Assembly: GCA_037447655.1 (NCBI GenBank)
Contig: JBBHKE010001751.1
Location: 1 to 64,000 of the forward strand
Source: Zygnema cylindricum
Lineage: Eukaryota; Streptophyta; Zygnematophyceae; Zygnematales; Zygnemataceae
Length of the DNA: 64,000 bases
Reading direction: 5' to 3'
The notes beneath the pieces were generated by a model. That model saw only the letters and a list, made by a program, of their open reading frames with translations, was not told the origin of the DNA and ran no database searches. Made by a program: the position numbers and the translations under genes. Each line of letters begins with the position of its first letter. Within the stretch, counting starts at the first letter, position 1. Shown piece by piece: positions 11,423-21,854 of the stretch.

Positions 11423-13672
11423 TCACTTCTCCCTGCATAAAATTAGCTTAGGGGAAGGCACAGGTTTGGTCATCATATCTGCTACCATCTCACTATCTGG
11501 TCGGTACTCTAAACTGATTATTTTATTTTTAACTTTCTCTCTAACAAAGCTGAGTCTAATGTCCATATGTTTGGCTTTAAAATGATGTTTAGGATTGGCA
11601 GAAATAGCAATTGCTGCCTGATTATCACAAAATATTTTCTGGACACCACTCTTAAGATGACCAAGTTCACGAAGTAAAGACTTGACCCACATCAAATCTT
11701 TTACAGCAGAGCAAGAGGCCATATACTCAGCCTCCATGGTGGACGGAGCAATAACCTTTTGCTGTTTGCTACTCCAACAGCAAGCCCCATCACCCACATA
11801 TAATACATATCCAGAAGTGCATCTCCTCATCGGAGCATCACCATAACTAGCATCACTCGAAGTAGTGATGTCAGTATTCTCCCCACCCAAATGGAACCAT
11901 AGATCCCTAATTCCTATTAAGTATCTAAGGACTCTCTTAGGTGCCTCCCAATCCCTCTTAGTGGGAGCATTTAGACTTCTACTCAGCACTCCTACAGCTG
12001 CAACTAAATCCGGCTGGGTACAATTCATAAAATAGATTAGATTTCCCACTACTTGCCTGTAAGGAATAGTCTGCATGAACTTCTGTTCTTCAGGAGATAA
12101 TTCCTCGTCTAAGACTAAAACTCCTTCTTCCTCACTCCCCTCACTTCCCTTCTTCAATTCCATTGGAGTTGTACAACTATTAGCTTTATCCATTTGAAAT
12201 TTTTCAAGCATGTTCCCTATTGCTTCCTTTTGAGTCAATCTTATATTTTTTCTTTTTCGGTCTCTCTCTACTTGAATTCCCAAAATATATTTTGCTTCCC
12301 CCATATCCTTCATTTCAAATCTCCCCTTAAGATCGGTTTTCAGTTTATTAATTTTTTCCATTGATTTACTTAAAACAAGCAAATCATCAACATAAATTGC
12401 AATAAATATAAAACCTTCCTCATCTTCAAAAACATAGATTGAGTGATCTGGGCTGATCCGGATATATCCCTGACCGGTAAGAAACTCATCAAGCTTCTTA
12501 TTCCACTGTCGAGGCGCCTGTTTCAAACCATAAAGAGATTTAATCAGCCTGCATACCTTACTCTCCTCTCCTTCTTCCACAAACCCTTTGGGTTGTCGCA
12601 TGAAGATCTCCTCTTCCAATTCTCCATGCAAAAAGTCTGTTTTCATGTCCATCTGGTGCACTTCCATGTCTTCCGCTTCTGCCAGGTTGAGAAGTATGCG
12701 GACGGAGGGAAATCTGACCACCGGGGCAAAGGTTTCCTCGTAGTCAATTCCCTCCTTTTGTGTAAATCCCTTTGCCACTAGTTGGGCCTTGTAGCGCTCG
12801 ATTGTGTTATCTGGGTTCAGTTTTAATTTGAAAACCCACTTACAACAGATTGGTTTTCGGTTAGGTGGACAATCCACCAGCTCCCAAGTATCGGCTGCCA
12901 TAATTGAGGCCATCTCTTCATTGATGGCTGTCTTCCACCGATTTCTTTCTGGACAAGTCATCCCCTCTCCATAAGTTTGAGGTTCATCTTGATGAGATAG
13001 TTTAGTTACCTTGTTATTAACCTGTTTTTCTTGCAGTCTTTTACTACTTCTCCTTCCCCCCTCAAAATCTGAGGCCGGAATAGATGGTTCTCGTGGATTC
13101 TTTCGAACAAACTCGGTTACTCCCCTATCCCTTGATTCCGAATCAATTTCCACCACGTCTTCCGCTTCGGGTAGAGTTGTCACTGGAGTTTCCACAGCCG
13201 AGTCCTTTTCAGTCTGATTTGTACCTGCAAGATTGTCATCGTCTCTAAAACCTGGATAGTTAGGAAGCTCAAAGTCATCAGAATTTTCTGACTCATATCT
13301 GATTTTTACTGACTTTGTATATTTGAAGGGATCCACATACTTTCCTTCATCCATAACTACTAGATGCTTTACTAAGATTATATCTTCCCTTTTTAGATCA
13401 TAATATTTATATCCTTTAACATCCTCATCATATCCTAATAAGTATCCCGGTTTTCCTTTAGGATCTAGCTTCCAATTAGACCGATCTGTATCTAGACTGA
13501 ATACTTGACTGCCGAAAACCTTTAAGTGAGATAAGTTTGGTTTCCGACCTGTCCATCTCTCATAAGGTGTTTGATCTTTTATAGCTGAAGTAAGAACTCT
13601 ATTTTTGAGGTAATTAGCACAGTTTATTGCTTCTGCCCAAAACTTTTTTCCTATCTTCTTATCTGACAACAT
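11423..13672 (-). CDS. Copia polyprotein, integrase end + reverse transcriptase + RNase H (749 residues)
   Basis: This is the best preserved coding region of the Copia family here. The first 110 residues are the integrase tail (YERWTGRKPNLSHLKVFGSQ). Reverse transcriptase follows with MDMKTDFLHGELEEEIFM, KSLYGLKQAPRQWN and an intact YVDDLL catalytic box. RNase H contains SDASYGDAPMRRCTSGY, STMEAEYMASCSAVK and the KAKHMDIRLSFVREK end. The order integrase before RT defines Copia (Pseudoviridae). The frame is open well upstream of the first Met, and its true upstream continuation is the gag-integrase ORF in another frame, joined through a frameshift near 13735; the listed start is therefore not a biological start. 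Confidence 0.93.
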   Translation of the reverse strand: MLSDKKIGKKFWAEAINCANYLKNRVLTSAIKDQTPYERWTGRKPNLSHLKVFGSQVFSLDTDRSNWKLDPKGKPGYLLGYDEDVKGYKYYDLKREDIILVKHLVVMDEGKYVDPFKYTKSVKIRYESENSDDFELPNYPGFRDDDNLAGTNQTEKDSAVETPVTTLPEAEDVVEIDSESRDRGVTEFVRKNPREPSIPASDFEGGRRSSKRLQEKQVNNKVTKLSHQDEPQTYGEGMTCPERNRWKTAINEEMASIMAADTWELVDCPPNRKPICCKWVFKLKLNPDNTIERYKAQLVAKGFTQKEGIDYEETFAPVVRFPSVRILLNLAEAEDMEVHQMDMKTDFLHGELEEEIFMRQPKGFVEEGEESKVCRLIKSLYGLKQAPRQWNKKLDEFLTGQGYIRISPDHSIYVFEDEEGFIFIAIYVDDLLVLSKSMEKINKLKTDLKGRFEMKDMGEAKYILGIQVERDRKRKNIRLTQKEAIGNMLEKFQMDKANSCTTPMELKKGSEGSEEEGVLVLDEELSPEEQKFMQTIPYRQVVGNLIYFMNCTQPDLVAAVGVLSRSLNAPTKRDWEAPKRVLRYLIGIRDLWFHLGGENTDITTSSDASYGDAPMRRCTSGYVLYVGDGACCWSSKQQKVIAPSTMEAEYMASCSAVKDLMWVKSLLRELGHLKSGVQKIFCDNQAAIAISANPKHHFKAKHMDIRLSFVREKVKNKIISLEYRPDSEMVADMMTKPVPSPKLILCREK

Positions 13673-13713
13673 ACTTCTAGCACTATCACTTAGTGTTCTA
13701 TTTAACCTTTCAG

Positions 13714-15672
13714 CTACCCCATTCTTTTCCGGGTTTTTTCTGGAACTGTCTTTTGGTGTTGGACCCCATCTTCCCTCAGAAAATCCTCAAACTGGTTAGA
13801 AGTATACTCTCCACCATTGTCACTCCTTATTCTCTTGATTGGAGTTTCATGAAGTTTTTCGCTCCATGCTTTATATTGTCTAAAACAATCCTGAGTTTCG
13901 GACTTGTTTTTCAAAAAATACACTCGGGAATACCGAGACCAATCATCAGTGATAATCATCATAAATCTCTTTCCCCCCGGTGAGGGCACTTTAGCAAGTC
14001 CCCAAATATCTGTGTGTACTAGATATAGAATTTTTTCTCCCTTATAGGTGGCTGTTTTAGGAAAGGGTAATCTGTGTGCTTCACCTTGAGCACACCCACT
14101 ACAATCACTTATATCATAACTCTCACTAAAGTGAATCCCTTCCACCACTCCCATCTTTTTCATCTCTCTTAACTTATCTAGATTCACATGCCCAAGCCTC
14201 TTATGCCACATCATAATATCATGGACACAAGCATAATAAAGTTTCTTCATTTCATTACTTAATATCAGCCTAAACATCCCATGGCTACCTTTCTCAGCAA
14301 TGAAATAGACATCCTCCTCAAAACTAGCAGTAAAGACTCCTTCCCTAGTGCTAGTGAAAAAACCCTTATCATCTAATACAGATGTAGAGATAAGGTTTTT
14401 GTTCAGCTCCGGAATAAACAATACATTGGAGAATGTTAATATGGATGTCTTTCCTTCTACTAACACTTTCAGATCTATCGATCCTACAAGAGTAGTGGTG
14501 ACTATCCTCCCATCCCCGTACTCTATCTCTTCAGTGGGAATCTTTCTTATCTTAGTGAACAAGTGCCTATCCTTACACATGTGCATTGAGGCACCTGAAT
14601 CAATAATCCAGCTTGCTTCACCTTTCAATCCACCGTAAGCACATTTCTGCCTTCGTGGAATTTCAACCTCATTTTTCGCCTCCAACTCCTCATCCAAAAG
14701 GAGCTCATCGTCCTCGTCGTCGGATTCCGCCTCAAGTACCTGTGTGACAAGGGCCTTTTTCTTTCCTCTCGGGGTACCACCGGTGTGCCCTTCCTTTAAC
14801 CGAAGCTCGGTTAGCTTAGTGCACTCTGCCATATAGTGCCCCGGTTTCTTACAAAAATGACATAAACCTTTGGGAGCCCTTGGTTCGAACTCGTCAACCT
14901 GTTTTTTCTGCTCCCTACCCCCATAGTTTCCGACTGGTTTCCGGGAATCCTTGTTCCTCCAATCGGTCGCAGTTGCCAAGGCTTGGCCACTCTTTCCTCC
15001 TCTTCGGATCTTAATCGTATTCTCTCGAACGAGGATCATCCCTACCACTGAGTTCCATATCCACCTTGAGTCCGGCAAGTCCTGCACACGGTTGACTATG
15101 TTCTCGAACTCATCGGGTAACTTCATCAGTAAACAGTTAACCTTTTCTTTTTCACTAAAAACTTTTCCCGCACTCTCTAGCTACATGAAGAGTGTAGCAA
15201 GCTCATTGCAAAAATCCAATATATTTCCCCCTTTGTATACATACTCTTTAACTTTCTGATCAGCCAAGTGTTGTTGCTGAATCGTACCACTTTGGTACAT
15301 CTCTATGAGAGCTATCCAAAGATCGGATGCCCTTTCTACCTGCAAATGAGGACATGCAAGTCCTTGAGTGAGATGGCGTAGGATGAAGTGCCTTGCCGCC
15401 ATATTGTTGAAGTCCCACGTTTCAGTATCATTCTCCTCGTTCCTCGGAATAGGTGACATGAATGCTAAACTAGTTGCTATTGGTGTGGTCGCCTCTTTCT
15501 CCTTTCCTTTTTCCACCACCTCTCTTTCCTTTGTTTCCTCCGTTGAAGGTGAATCCTCTTTCCTGGTGAATCTGCTTTCTTTAAACCCTGGAGAAATTCC
15601 AAGACTTGATGGACGCCCCAATCGTCCACTCACTATCCCCCAAAACCTTTTTTCGCATAGAGCTCCTATCAT
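13714..15672 (-). pseudogene. Copia gag-protease-integrase ORF (one in-frame stop, terminal frameshift)
   Basis: Translation would start at 15672 (MIGALCEKRFWG). Gag runs through LTQGLACPHLQV and KVKEYVYKGGNI to an in-frame TAG at 15181-15183; comparison with the sister element (ALYVELASAG there, TLFM-stop-LESAG here) shows a glutamate codon became TAG. The same frame continues from 15180 through LPDEFENIVNRV, a CCHC knuckle (CHFCKKPGHYMAEC), the protease loop WIIDSGASMHMC, the GAG-pre-integrase region (HKRLGHVN) and integrase (HTDIWG, RSDNGGEY). It ends by frameshift near 13735, exactly where a related reading frame resumes NGVAERLNRTL. It is one polyprotein gene with two lesions. Confidence 0.9.
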
Positions 15673-15724
15673 TTTACTTTCCTAGTATATGAAGCCAGTT
15701 CTATTAAAGATTGGTACCCTAGAG

Positions 15725-15739
15725 GGTGGGCCCATAACC
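15725..15739 (-). other. Primer binding site matching the tRNA-iMet anticodon arm
   Basis: On the plus strand GGTGGGCCCATAACC directly abuts the LTR start at 15740. This is the anticodon stem-loop of plant initiator tRNA-Met (CAT anticodon in the middle), not the tRNA 3' end. Priming from an internally cleaved, half-length initiator tRNA is established for Drosophila copia. Confidence 0.75.
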
Positions 15740-16785
15740 TGCAACTCTGAGACCTCCATAAGTCCTCAGAGTGGACAGCTTCCAAGAAGCCTCTAGGATA
15801 ATCTTGACCCCTTTGTGTTTAAGCAAAAATAACTGCCACCCTGGCAGACAAAAACTCAGACCACCTTCACCCTTGTGAAGGCAAGACTCTCCTGAGTCGA
15901 TAGCAAAAAGAATCTCTGAATTTGCTCCCCTGAGCAGTAAGTTATGGAGGGTCAAAGTTGACCTTTAGTACAAAAGCTCTTTGGGAGAGAGGGTCCTATC
16001 TTCTAATTTTTCTAAGTCCTATCTCTCTCACAGACTCTATCTACTGATGTACGGAACCAATCAGAATACAGTTCCGTACGCAAAAGTATAGCTGCCGGTG
16101 TACTTTATGTACGGACATTGTACGACATGGCCTAAATGTCCACACATCGAATATCCGGATTCGCTCCTTTAATCCTCGGAGATGTCGCGCTCCAATGTAA
16201 CATCGCCACGTGTCATCCGATGTGGCGATGCCCACAAACCGCCGAATTCTTTTTTCGTGATCTCGGCGCCAATTCCGACCGTCCGATTAAACTCGCATTT
16301 GATCGTAGCCGTAATAAATACATGCGCGGTATTTGTTTCGCTTACGAAATGAATGCGCGGTATTGATTTCTTATCCGTACCGCAATTCGTACTTTTACAT
16401 ACCAGATCTATGTATCGCGTTAACAGTTATAGTTAAATGATTTATCCTATGTGTACATATTTAAATCATTATCGTACTATATACATTTAAGACGACTTCT
16501 AGACTTAACGGCTAAGGCTACCGGCTATCTACTCCCTGACGGCCAGCAGGTACCAGGATCAAATCCTGTCGCCGGCACATACCTTTTAGTAATTAATCCC
16601 TTGACTAATATAAATTTCCCGTAAACCTCAGGATAGCCTAGGTAGCCATGGCTCTAGCTTCCTCTCCAATTTCTCAGTGACTGCGACAAGTTTGAGAGTT
16701 GGAGAGAGAAGTTAGAGGTAGACTGCCTCGGCTTCTTTATTTCTATTCAGACCTACAAAATACTTAAAAACCATTAATCTCTATA
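15740..16785 (-). repeat. 5' LTR of the full-length Copia element
   Basis: It is the partner of 10338-11385. On the plus strand it opens TGCAACTCTGAG and closes TTAATCTCTATA; the terminal base change (TATA instead of TACA) alters the TG end of the element, consistent with decay after insertion. The exact TTTAG duplication follows at 16786-16790. Confidence 0.92.
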
Positions 16786-16790
16786 TTTAG

Positions 16791-17625
16791 GTCTCGCGGA
16801 TCCGCGTACTTAGCTGTTCTTCGAGGTGGTTCGTCTGATCCACTTCTTCCAAAAATTGGATCGTCCTTTCGGATACATCCTAGAAAATATCGCAGCTTCT
16901 AATGATCCACGACCCACGGCGCTCGCATATTACAAGCGCATTGAATCATTGATTGGACCACCGTTAATCATCGATACCGCACGCCATGGTTCGTTGGCCC
17001 ACCGGGTTTGTACGAAGTGGACTAACCTGGTGGACATGGGTCAGCTCCGAGAAGCGAACCTCGCTGTCCGACCACCTAACCTCTTCATTTTCGATGCACT
17101 TCTTCCTTTTCATAAGGTCCCGACATGTATACAGACAGACTATCCACCTGCATTTGGTCTTAACATCCCAGTTAGCCACTACGTGCACTGCCTACACTCG
17201 TTGCATATCCACTTTCTCAAGCATACTCTCACAATGGACCGGGCATGCTTCACAATACGCATACAGACAACTTAGAAGAACCTACTACCACAGAACGAGA
17301 ACATCTGTTACATTTCATTCTAGACACTACTGCCTCCCCGAGACTCACCGAGCGGCAGCGCTGCACCTTACTTGGTCAAGTCATGGATCCTCACTCACTT
17401 TTATTTGTCTTGGGCATGGAATTGCAGCTGGTCGATACGCACAGAACAATCTGTCTCAATCGGCTAGAGGGGGGCATACACCATTTAAACACACAACATC
17501 TAAGTCCTCACCTTCTCTCCGGGGTACAACTTTTCAGCTCTCTCTTTTCCCTTCCTCTGCTAAGTCTGACATAACGCACACTATTTATGATTTTTTGGTT
17601 CCGAGTCACATGAGTTGGTCCCTCG
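16791..17625 (+). pseudogene. C5 DNA methyltransferase, motifs VI and VIII (third piece)
   Basis: Directly after the Copia target duplication the Gypsy frame continues GLADPRT, a stop, then RLIHFFQKLDRPFGYILENI. The ENI at 16883-16891 fits motif VI (ENV), whose Glu contacts the target cytosine. About 35 residues later SLAHRVCTKWTNL (near 16990-17025) fits motif VIII, AHRxRxxWxN in the DNMT3/DRM-like branch; the second arginine is Cys (CGT to TGT, a CpG-type decay). The rest (to 17275 in this frame) should be the target-recognition part, which I cannot align. A Copia derivative interrupts it at 17626. No host start codon, splice pattern or terminator suggests an independent gene. Confidence 0.78.
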
Positions 17626-18808
17626 TGAAACTCTGAGACCTCCATTGGCCCTCAGAGTAAGCAGATCGAAAGAAGCTAATCTAGATAGTGTCGACTTCTA
17701 ACTTGATATAAACCCAAATGATTGACCCCTTGACAATCAGAACCCAAATATAGAATCACCCATGTGAAATAAGACTTTCTGTGTGGTTAGTTCCACCACA
17801 GAATGCAAAAATAGAAAATGAGATTTGGACACATTCACCCACTTTGAAATTCCCTTTAAAATGCAGCCACCTTGGCAGACAAAAATTCTGACCGACTACT
17901 TTCCTATGTAGCTTAGACTTCCGTGAGTCCGCAGCAAAAAGAATCACTGAAAATGGTCAAGTAAATTGATAATTATGGCTGCTCAAAGTTAGCCATTTAT
18001 ACTAGATGCTCTCTGGGAGAGGCGACTACCTACTCAAAATATTCTAAGTCCTATTCTCACTCTAAGACCCTATTTACTGACGTACGGCACCAATCATTTC
18101 ACTGTACCGTACTGATAAGTACAGGTGTCGGTGTACTTTCTGTACGACAATTGTACGATATGGTTGAAATGTCAACACATGTCATATATCTATTTGTTCC
18201 CGTAATCTCCGGTGTCGCCGCAATCCAATGTTGACGTGCCATGTGTCATCCTATGTGGCGATGACCGCAAACCGCCAAAAGTACATATCCCGCGATCGCG
18301 GCGCCTATCGTGGCTGTCCGATCAAATCCGGCTATATTTCTAGCCGTTGAAAATAGACGCGCGGTATTTGTTTCGCGGTCGAACCAAATGCGTGGTATCC
18401 GTTTCAATAAATAAATCTGTACTCCGTACTATCCATAACTATATCTATGCAATACGTATATATTTCCAGTTAAATGAACTAGTTTACGTGTAACTATGTA
18501 AATAATTATCAAACCCCATACGTCGTAATACTAGCTCTAGTCTAAATGGATAAAGTCACCAACTAACAGCGAATTGACGGACGGTAGGTACCAGGATCAA
18601 TTCCTGGGTCTGTCAAAATACCTTTTGGTAAGTCTTACTAATTTACCCCTTGTCTACTCTAGACAGCTTATGCAGTCATGGCTCTAGCTCCCTATCCAGC
18701 CTTCAGGGACTAAAACAAGTGTGGGGGCTTGGAGAGGGGAGTTAGAGGCAGACTGCCTCTGCCTTTTTCTATCCTATTATTGACCTAGAAAATACACAAA
18801 TATCAACA
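17626..18808 (-). repeat. 3' LTR of the deleted Copia derivative
   Basis: On the plus strand it opens TGAAACTCTGAGACCTCCATTGG and closes AAATATCAACA, followed by the polypurine complement CTCCCCTTATTTTCTAG. It matches 20667-21849 with few differences and shares the LTR ends and the internal fold-back block (18576-18614) with the other Copia LTRs. Confidence 0.92.
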
Positions 18809-18814
18809 CTCCCC

Positions 18815-19387
18815 TTATTTTCTAGTCTTTTTCCCTTTCAACTTCCACAAAAAGTAAACAAACACCCCCTCCCATTTTCCTTTTTTTTTTCTTTTTCCTT
18901 TTCTTTTTATAAAACTTAAGTATTTAACACAGTGCATTAAATGAATTGAAATAATAATTGCATCACACATTTTATTTAACATCCCACTTTTCATAAATCC
19001 GAGCAAAGATTTCATCCACCTCATCACTTTTTCATCCACACACAAGCCGATTTCCCTCTTGCGATCCAAACAGCCAGCCCCATCTCTAATCTGCAACATA
19101 CACCCAGATGATAACCCTTTTACAGGCACACCTTCATAAATACCACCACTCCCTTTAGCGATGTCAAACCTATTACCCGCAAAAATTGAACTTTCCTCAC
19201 TCTCTCCCATGGATTTCTTTCCACTCTCTCTTTCTAAATTTATTCCCAATAAGTATTTCTCCTCCGCTAAACCTTTCGTTAAATATTCCTCTTCTCCCTT
19301 ATCTTTAAAAACTCCTTCTAGTTTCACTTCTCCCCTTTCCTCGGAATCCGTTGAGGTCTCCCTTTCCGACCAGTTTTCTGTTTCCAA
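18815..19387 (-). pseudogene. Collapsed Copia RT/RNase H residue (190 residues open)
   Basis: Segments still align in order with the full polyprotein: EEKYLLGINLERE with the RT end AKYILGIQVERD, LSSGCMLQIRDGAGCLDRKR with TSGYVLYVGDGACCWSSKQ, VMRWMKSLLGFMKSG with LMWVKSLLRELGHLKSG, and CVKYLSFIKRK with the HMDIRLSFVREK end. The RNase H catalytic residues (the D of SDASYGD, the E of MEAEYMA) and the YVDD box are deleted, so it has no polymerase or nuclease. The product is very rich in Lys, Glu and Gly. That it stays open for 190 codons after such deletions is curious but may be chance. Confidence 0.7.
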
Positions 19388-19414
19388 AATATCTATGAAA
19401 CTATCCTCAATATT

Positions 19415-20631
19415 TTAAACTCTCTCAAGTATCTCCTCTCTCTTTACTTCCCTTATACCTCCAAAAGCACATTGTTGCTTTCGTGAAATTTCTATATGCT
19501 CTTCTCTCTTCCCCATACTACTAATCCGGAGAAGATCTAAAATATATTCATCCTCTTTCTCCTCTTCCCCTTCGTCCTCCTCATCCACATTCCAACTTTT
19601 AAGTTTTTCCAAACAAGGGCATTCCTCCATGTAATGACCCGATTCCCTACAAAAGAAGCAAACCCCCTTTTTCAAAGCTCCCCTTTCTTTTTCGTTCCCT
19701 CTCTTTCCACCAAAGTTCCGATAAGGTTTACATTTGTCTTTCTTCCTCTTATCACGCTTCGGCTCGTCACCACCGTTCCTCTCATCACGCTTGCGCTCGT
19801 CACCACCGTTCCTCTCATCACGCTTCCGCTCGTCACCGTCGTTCCTCTCATCAGGCTTCCGCCAATCACCACCAGCTGAAAATGCATTGCCCCTGTCCCT
19901 TCCCCTACGAAGCTCCAAAGTGCTTTCCCTCACAAGAATTATCCCCATGGTAAAGCTCCAAGTCCATGAAGAGCCATCTATTGCCCGCATACGACAAATG
20001 ATGTTTTCGTACTCATCTGGGAGTTTTATCAGTAGTGTATTAATCTTCCTCTCCTCAGATTCTACATATCCCGCACTAGCAAGCTCAACATATAGTGCAA
20101 CAATATCATTGCAAAACTCTATCATGCTACCGCCTTTATAAATATAGGCATCTATTTCTTGGTTTACTAATTGCTTCCTCTGAATAGTCTTACTCTTATA
20201 AATCTGACTTAGTGCTTCCCATATCTCTGAAGACTTCATTAAGTTTAAAGAGTGATAGCTATGGACTTAGACACGTTTCTAAGTATGAGATGCTTTGCTA
20301 TAGTGTTTTTGTATTCCCATATTTTTCTGTCATTTTCTTCAGTTTTAATCCCTACAAATGGAACCATAGTCGAGAGCTTAGCTCCCCTCACCATCGGTGT
20401 TCCTTTTTCCTTCTCCCATTTTTCCCCATCCACGGAACGGTTTTTCCCTTCACCTTCCGTTGCATCTGAACTCCGGTTGATATTCTGGGCAGCCTCAGAT
20501 GATTCTCCATAGTAAGCTCCTCCAAAGCCAGGTGGTGGACATCTCACTTGTCTCGAAACAATTCCCCATAAATGCTTCTCAAAATAGCAACCCCTCCATA
20601 GTAAACTCCCAATAAATGAAGTCTGTTCCAT
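19415..20631 (-). pseudogene. Copia gag with CCHC knuckle and basic repeat (two frames)
   Basis: Gag starts near 20631 (MEQTSFIGSLLWRG) and covers 128 residues to a stop at 20245; the homologous sequence continues from 20239 (KSSEIWEALSQIYKSKTIQRK), so one small lesion splits it. The long part holds IEFCNDIVALYVELASAGY, LPDEYENIICRM, a charged repeat in which an 11-residue unit built on DERKRDERNGG recurs about three times, and a CCHC knuckle (CFFCRESGHYMEEC). Homology to the full element stops after QQCAFGGI, just before where the protease DSGA loop should come. The charged repeat is absent from the sister gag at 15.1 kb. Confidence 0.82.
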
Positions 20632-20650
20632 CGAACATAGGCACCCTAGA

Positions 20651-20666
20651 TGGTGGGCCCATAACC
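20651..20666 (-). other. Primer binding site matching the tRNA-iMet anticodon arm (second element)
   Basis: TGGTGGGCCCATAACC on the plus strand directly abuts the LTR start at 20667. It agrees with the plant initiator tRNA-Met anticodon arm over 16 bases, slightly longer than the site at 15725-15739. Confidence 0.75.
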
Positions 20667-21849
20667 TGAAACTCTAAGACCTCCATTGGCCCTCAGAGTA
20701 AGCAGATCCAAAGAAGCTAATCTAGATAGTGCCGACTCCTAACTTGATATAAACCCAAATGACTGACCCCTTGACAATCAGAACCCAAATATAGATTCAC
20801 CCTTGTGAAATATTACTTTCTGTGTGGTCAGTTCCACCACAGAATGCAAAAATAGAATATGAGATTTGGACACATTCACCCACTTTGACTTTCCCCTTAA
20901 AATGCAGCCACCCTGGCAGACAAAAACTCTGACCGACTACTTCTGTGTGTAGCGTGGACTCCCCTGAGTCCCCAGCAAAAAGAATCAATGAAAATGGTTA
21001 AGTAAATTGATAGTTATGGCTGCCCAAAGTTAGCCATTTATACAAGATGCTTTCTGGGAGAGGCGACTACCTACTCAAAATATTCTAAGTCCTATTGTCA
21101 CTGTAAGACCCTATTTATTGACGTACGGCACCAATCACTTCACTGTACCGTACAGATAAGTAGAGGTGACGGTGTACTTTTTGTACGACAATCGTACGAT
21201 ATGGTTGAAATGTCAACACATGTCATATATCTATTTGTTCCCGTAATCTCCGGTGTCGCCGCAATCCAATGTTGACGTGCCATGTGTCATCCTATGTGGC
21301 GATGACCGCAAACCGCCAAAAGTACATATCCCGCGATCGCGGCGCCTATCGTGGCCGTCCGATCAAATCCGGCTATATTTCTAGCCGTTGATAATAGACG
21401 CGTGGTATTTGTTTCGCGGTCGAACCAAATGCGCGGTATCCGTTTCAATAAATAAATCTGTACTACGTACTATCCATAACTGTATCTATGCAATACGTAT
21501 ATATTTCCAGTTAAATGAACTAGTCTACGTGTAACTATGTAAATAATTATCAAACCCCATACGTCGTAATACTAGCTCTAGTATAAATGGATAAAGTCAC
21601 TGGCTAACGGCGAATTGACGGACGGTAGGTACCAGGATCAATTCCTGGGTCCGTCAAAATACCTTTTGGTAAGTCTTACTAATTTACCCCCTGTCTACTC
21701 TAGAGAGCTTAGGCAGTCATGGCTCTTGCTCCCTTTCCAGCCTTCAGTGACTATAACAAGTGTGGGGGCTTGGAGAGGGGAGTTTGAGGCAAACTGCCTC
21801 TGCGTTTTTCTATCCTATTATAGACCTAGAAAATACATAAATATCAACA
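20667..21849 (-). repeat. 5' LTR of the deleted Copia derivative
   Basis: It is the partner of 17626-18808, opening TGAAACTCTAAGACCTCC and closing AAATATCAACA. The equal length of both copies and their few differences point to a fairly recent insertion. Confidence 0.92.
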
Positions 21850-21854
21850 CCTCC

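Larger units (their letters stand above)
10333..16790 (-). mobile_element. Near-complete minus-strand Ty1/Copia element with target duplication TTTAG
   Basis: Two LTRs of about 1.05 kb (10338-11385 and 15740-16785) flank gag-protease-integrase-RT-RNase H on the minus strand. The 5-bp duplication TTTAG is exact at 10333-10337 and 16786-16790. The polypurine tract (complement CTCCCCTTATTTTCTAG) adjoins the left LTR, and the primer site adjoins the right LTR. Removing the element and one duplication joins two methyltransferase pieces in frame, which proves insertion into the Gypsy. The LTR pair differs by a few percent only. One in-frame stop and one frameshift interrupt the polyprotein, so the copy is recent but probably not autonomous. 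Confidence 0.95.
17621..21854 (-). mobile_element. Internally deleted Copia derivative with intact-length LTRs
   Basis: Two LTRs of equal length (17626-18808 and 20667-21849, 1183 bp each) enclose only about 1.86 kb. The flanking 5-mers CCTCG (17621-17625) and CCTCC (21850-21854) look like a target duplication with one change. The primer site (20651-20666) and polypurine tract are kept. Inside are a long gag and a short residue of RT and RNase H; protease, integrase and most of RT are absent. It is related to but clearly distinct from the element at 10338-16785. Confidence 0.9.

Noticed and set aside
16826-17275. A host DNA methyltransferase gene unrelated to the mobile element
   Set aside because: The motifs continue in frame across insertion sites from the Gypsy protease region and into Gypsy RT, with no start, splice sites or stop of their own.
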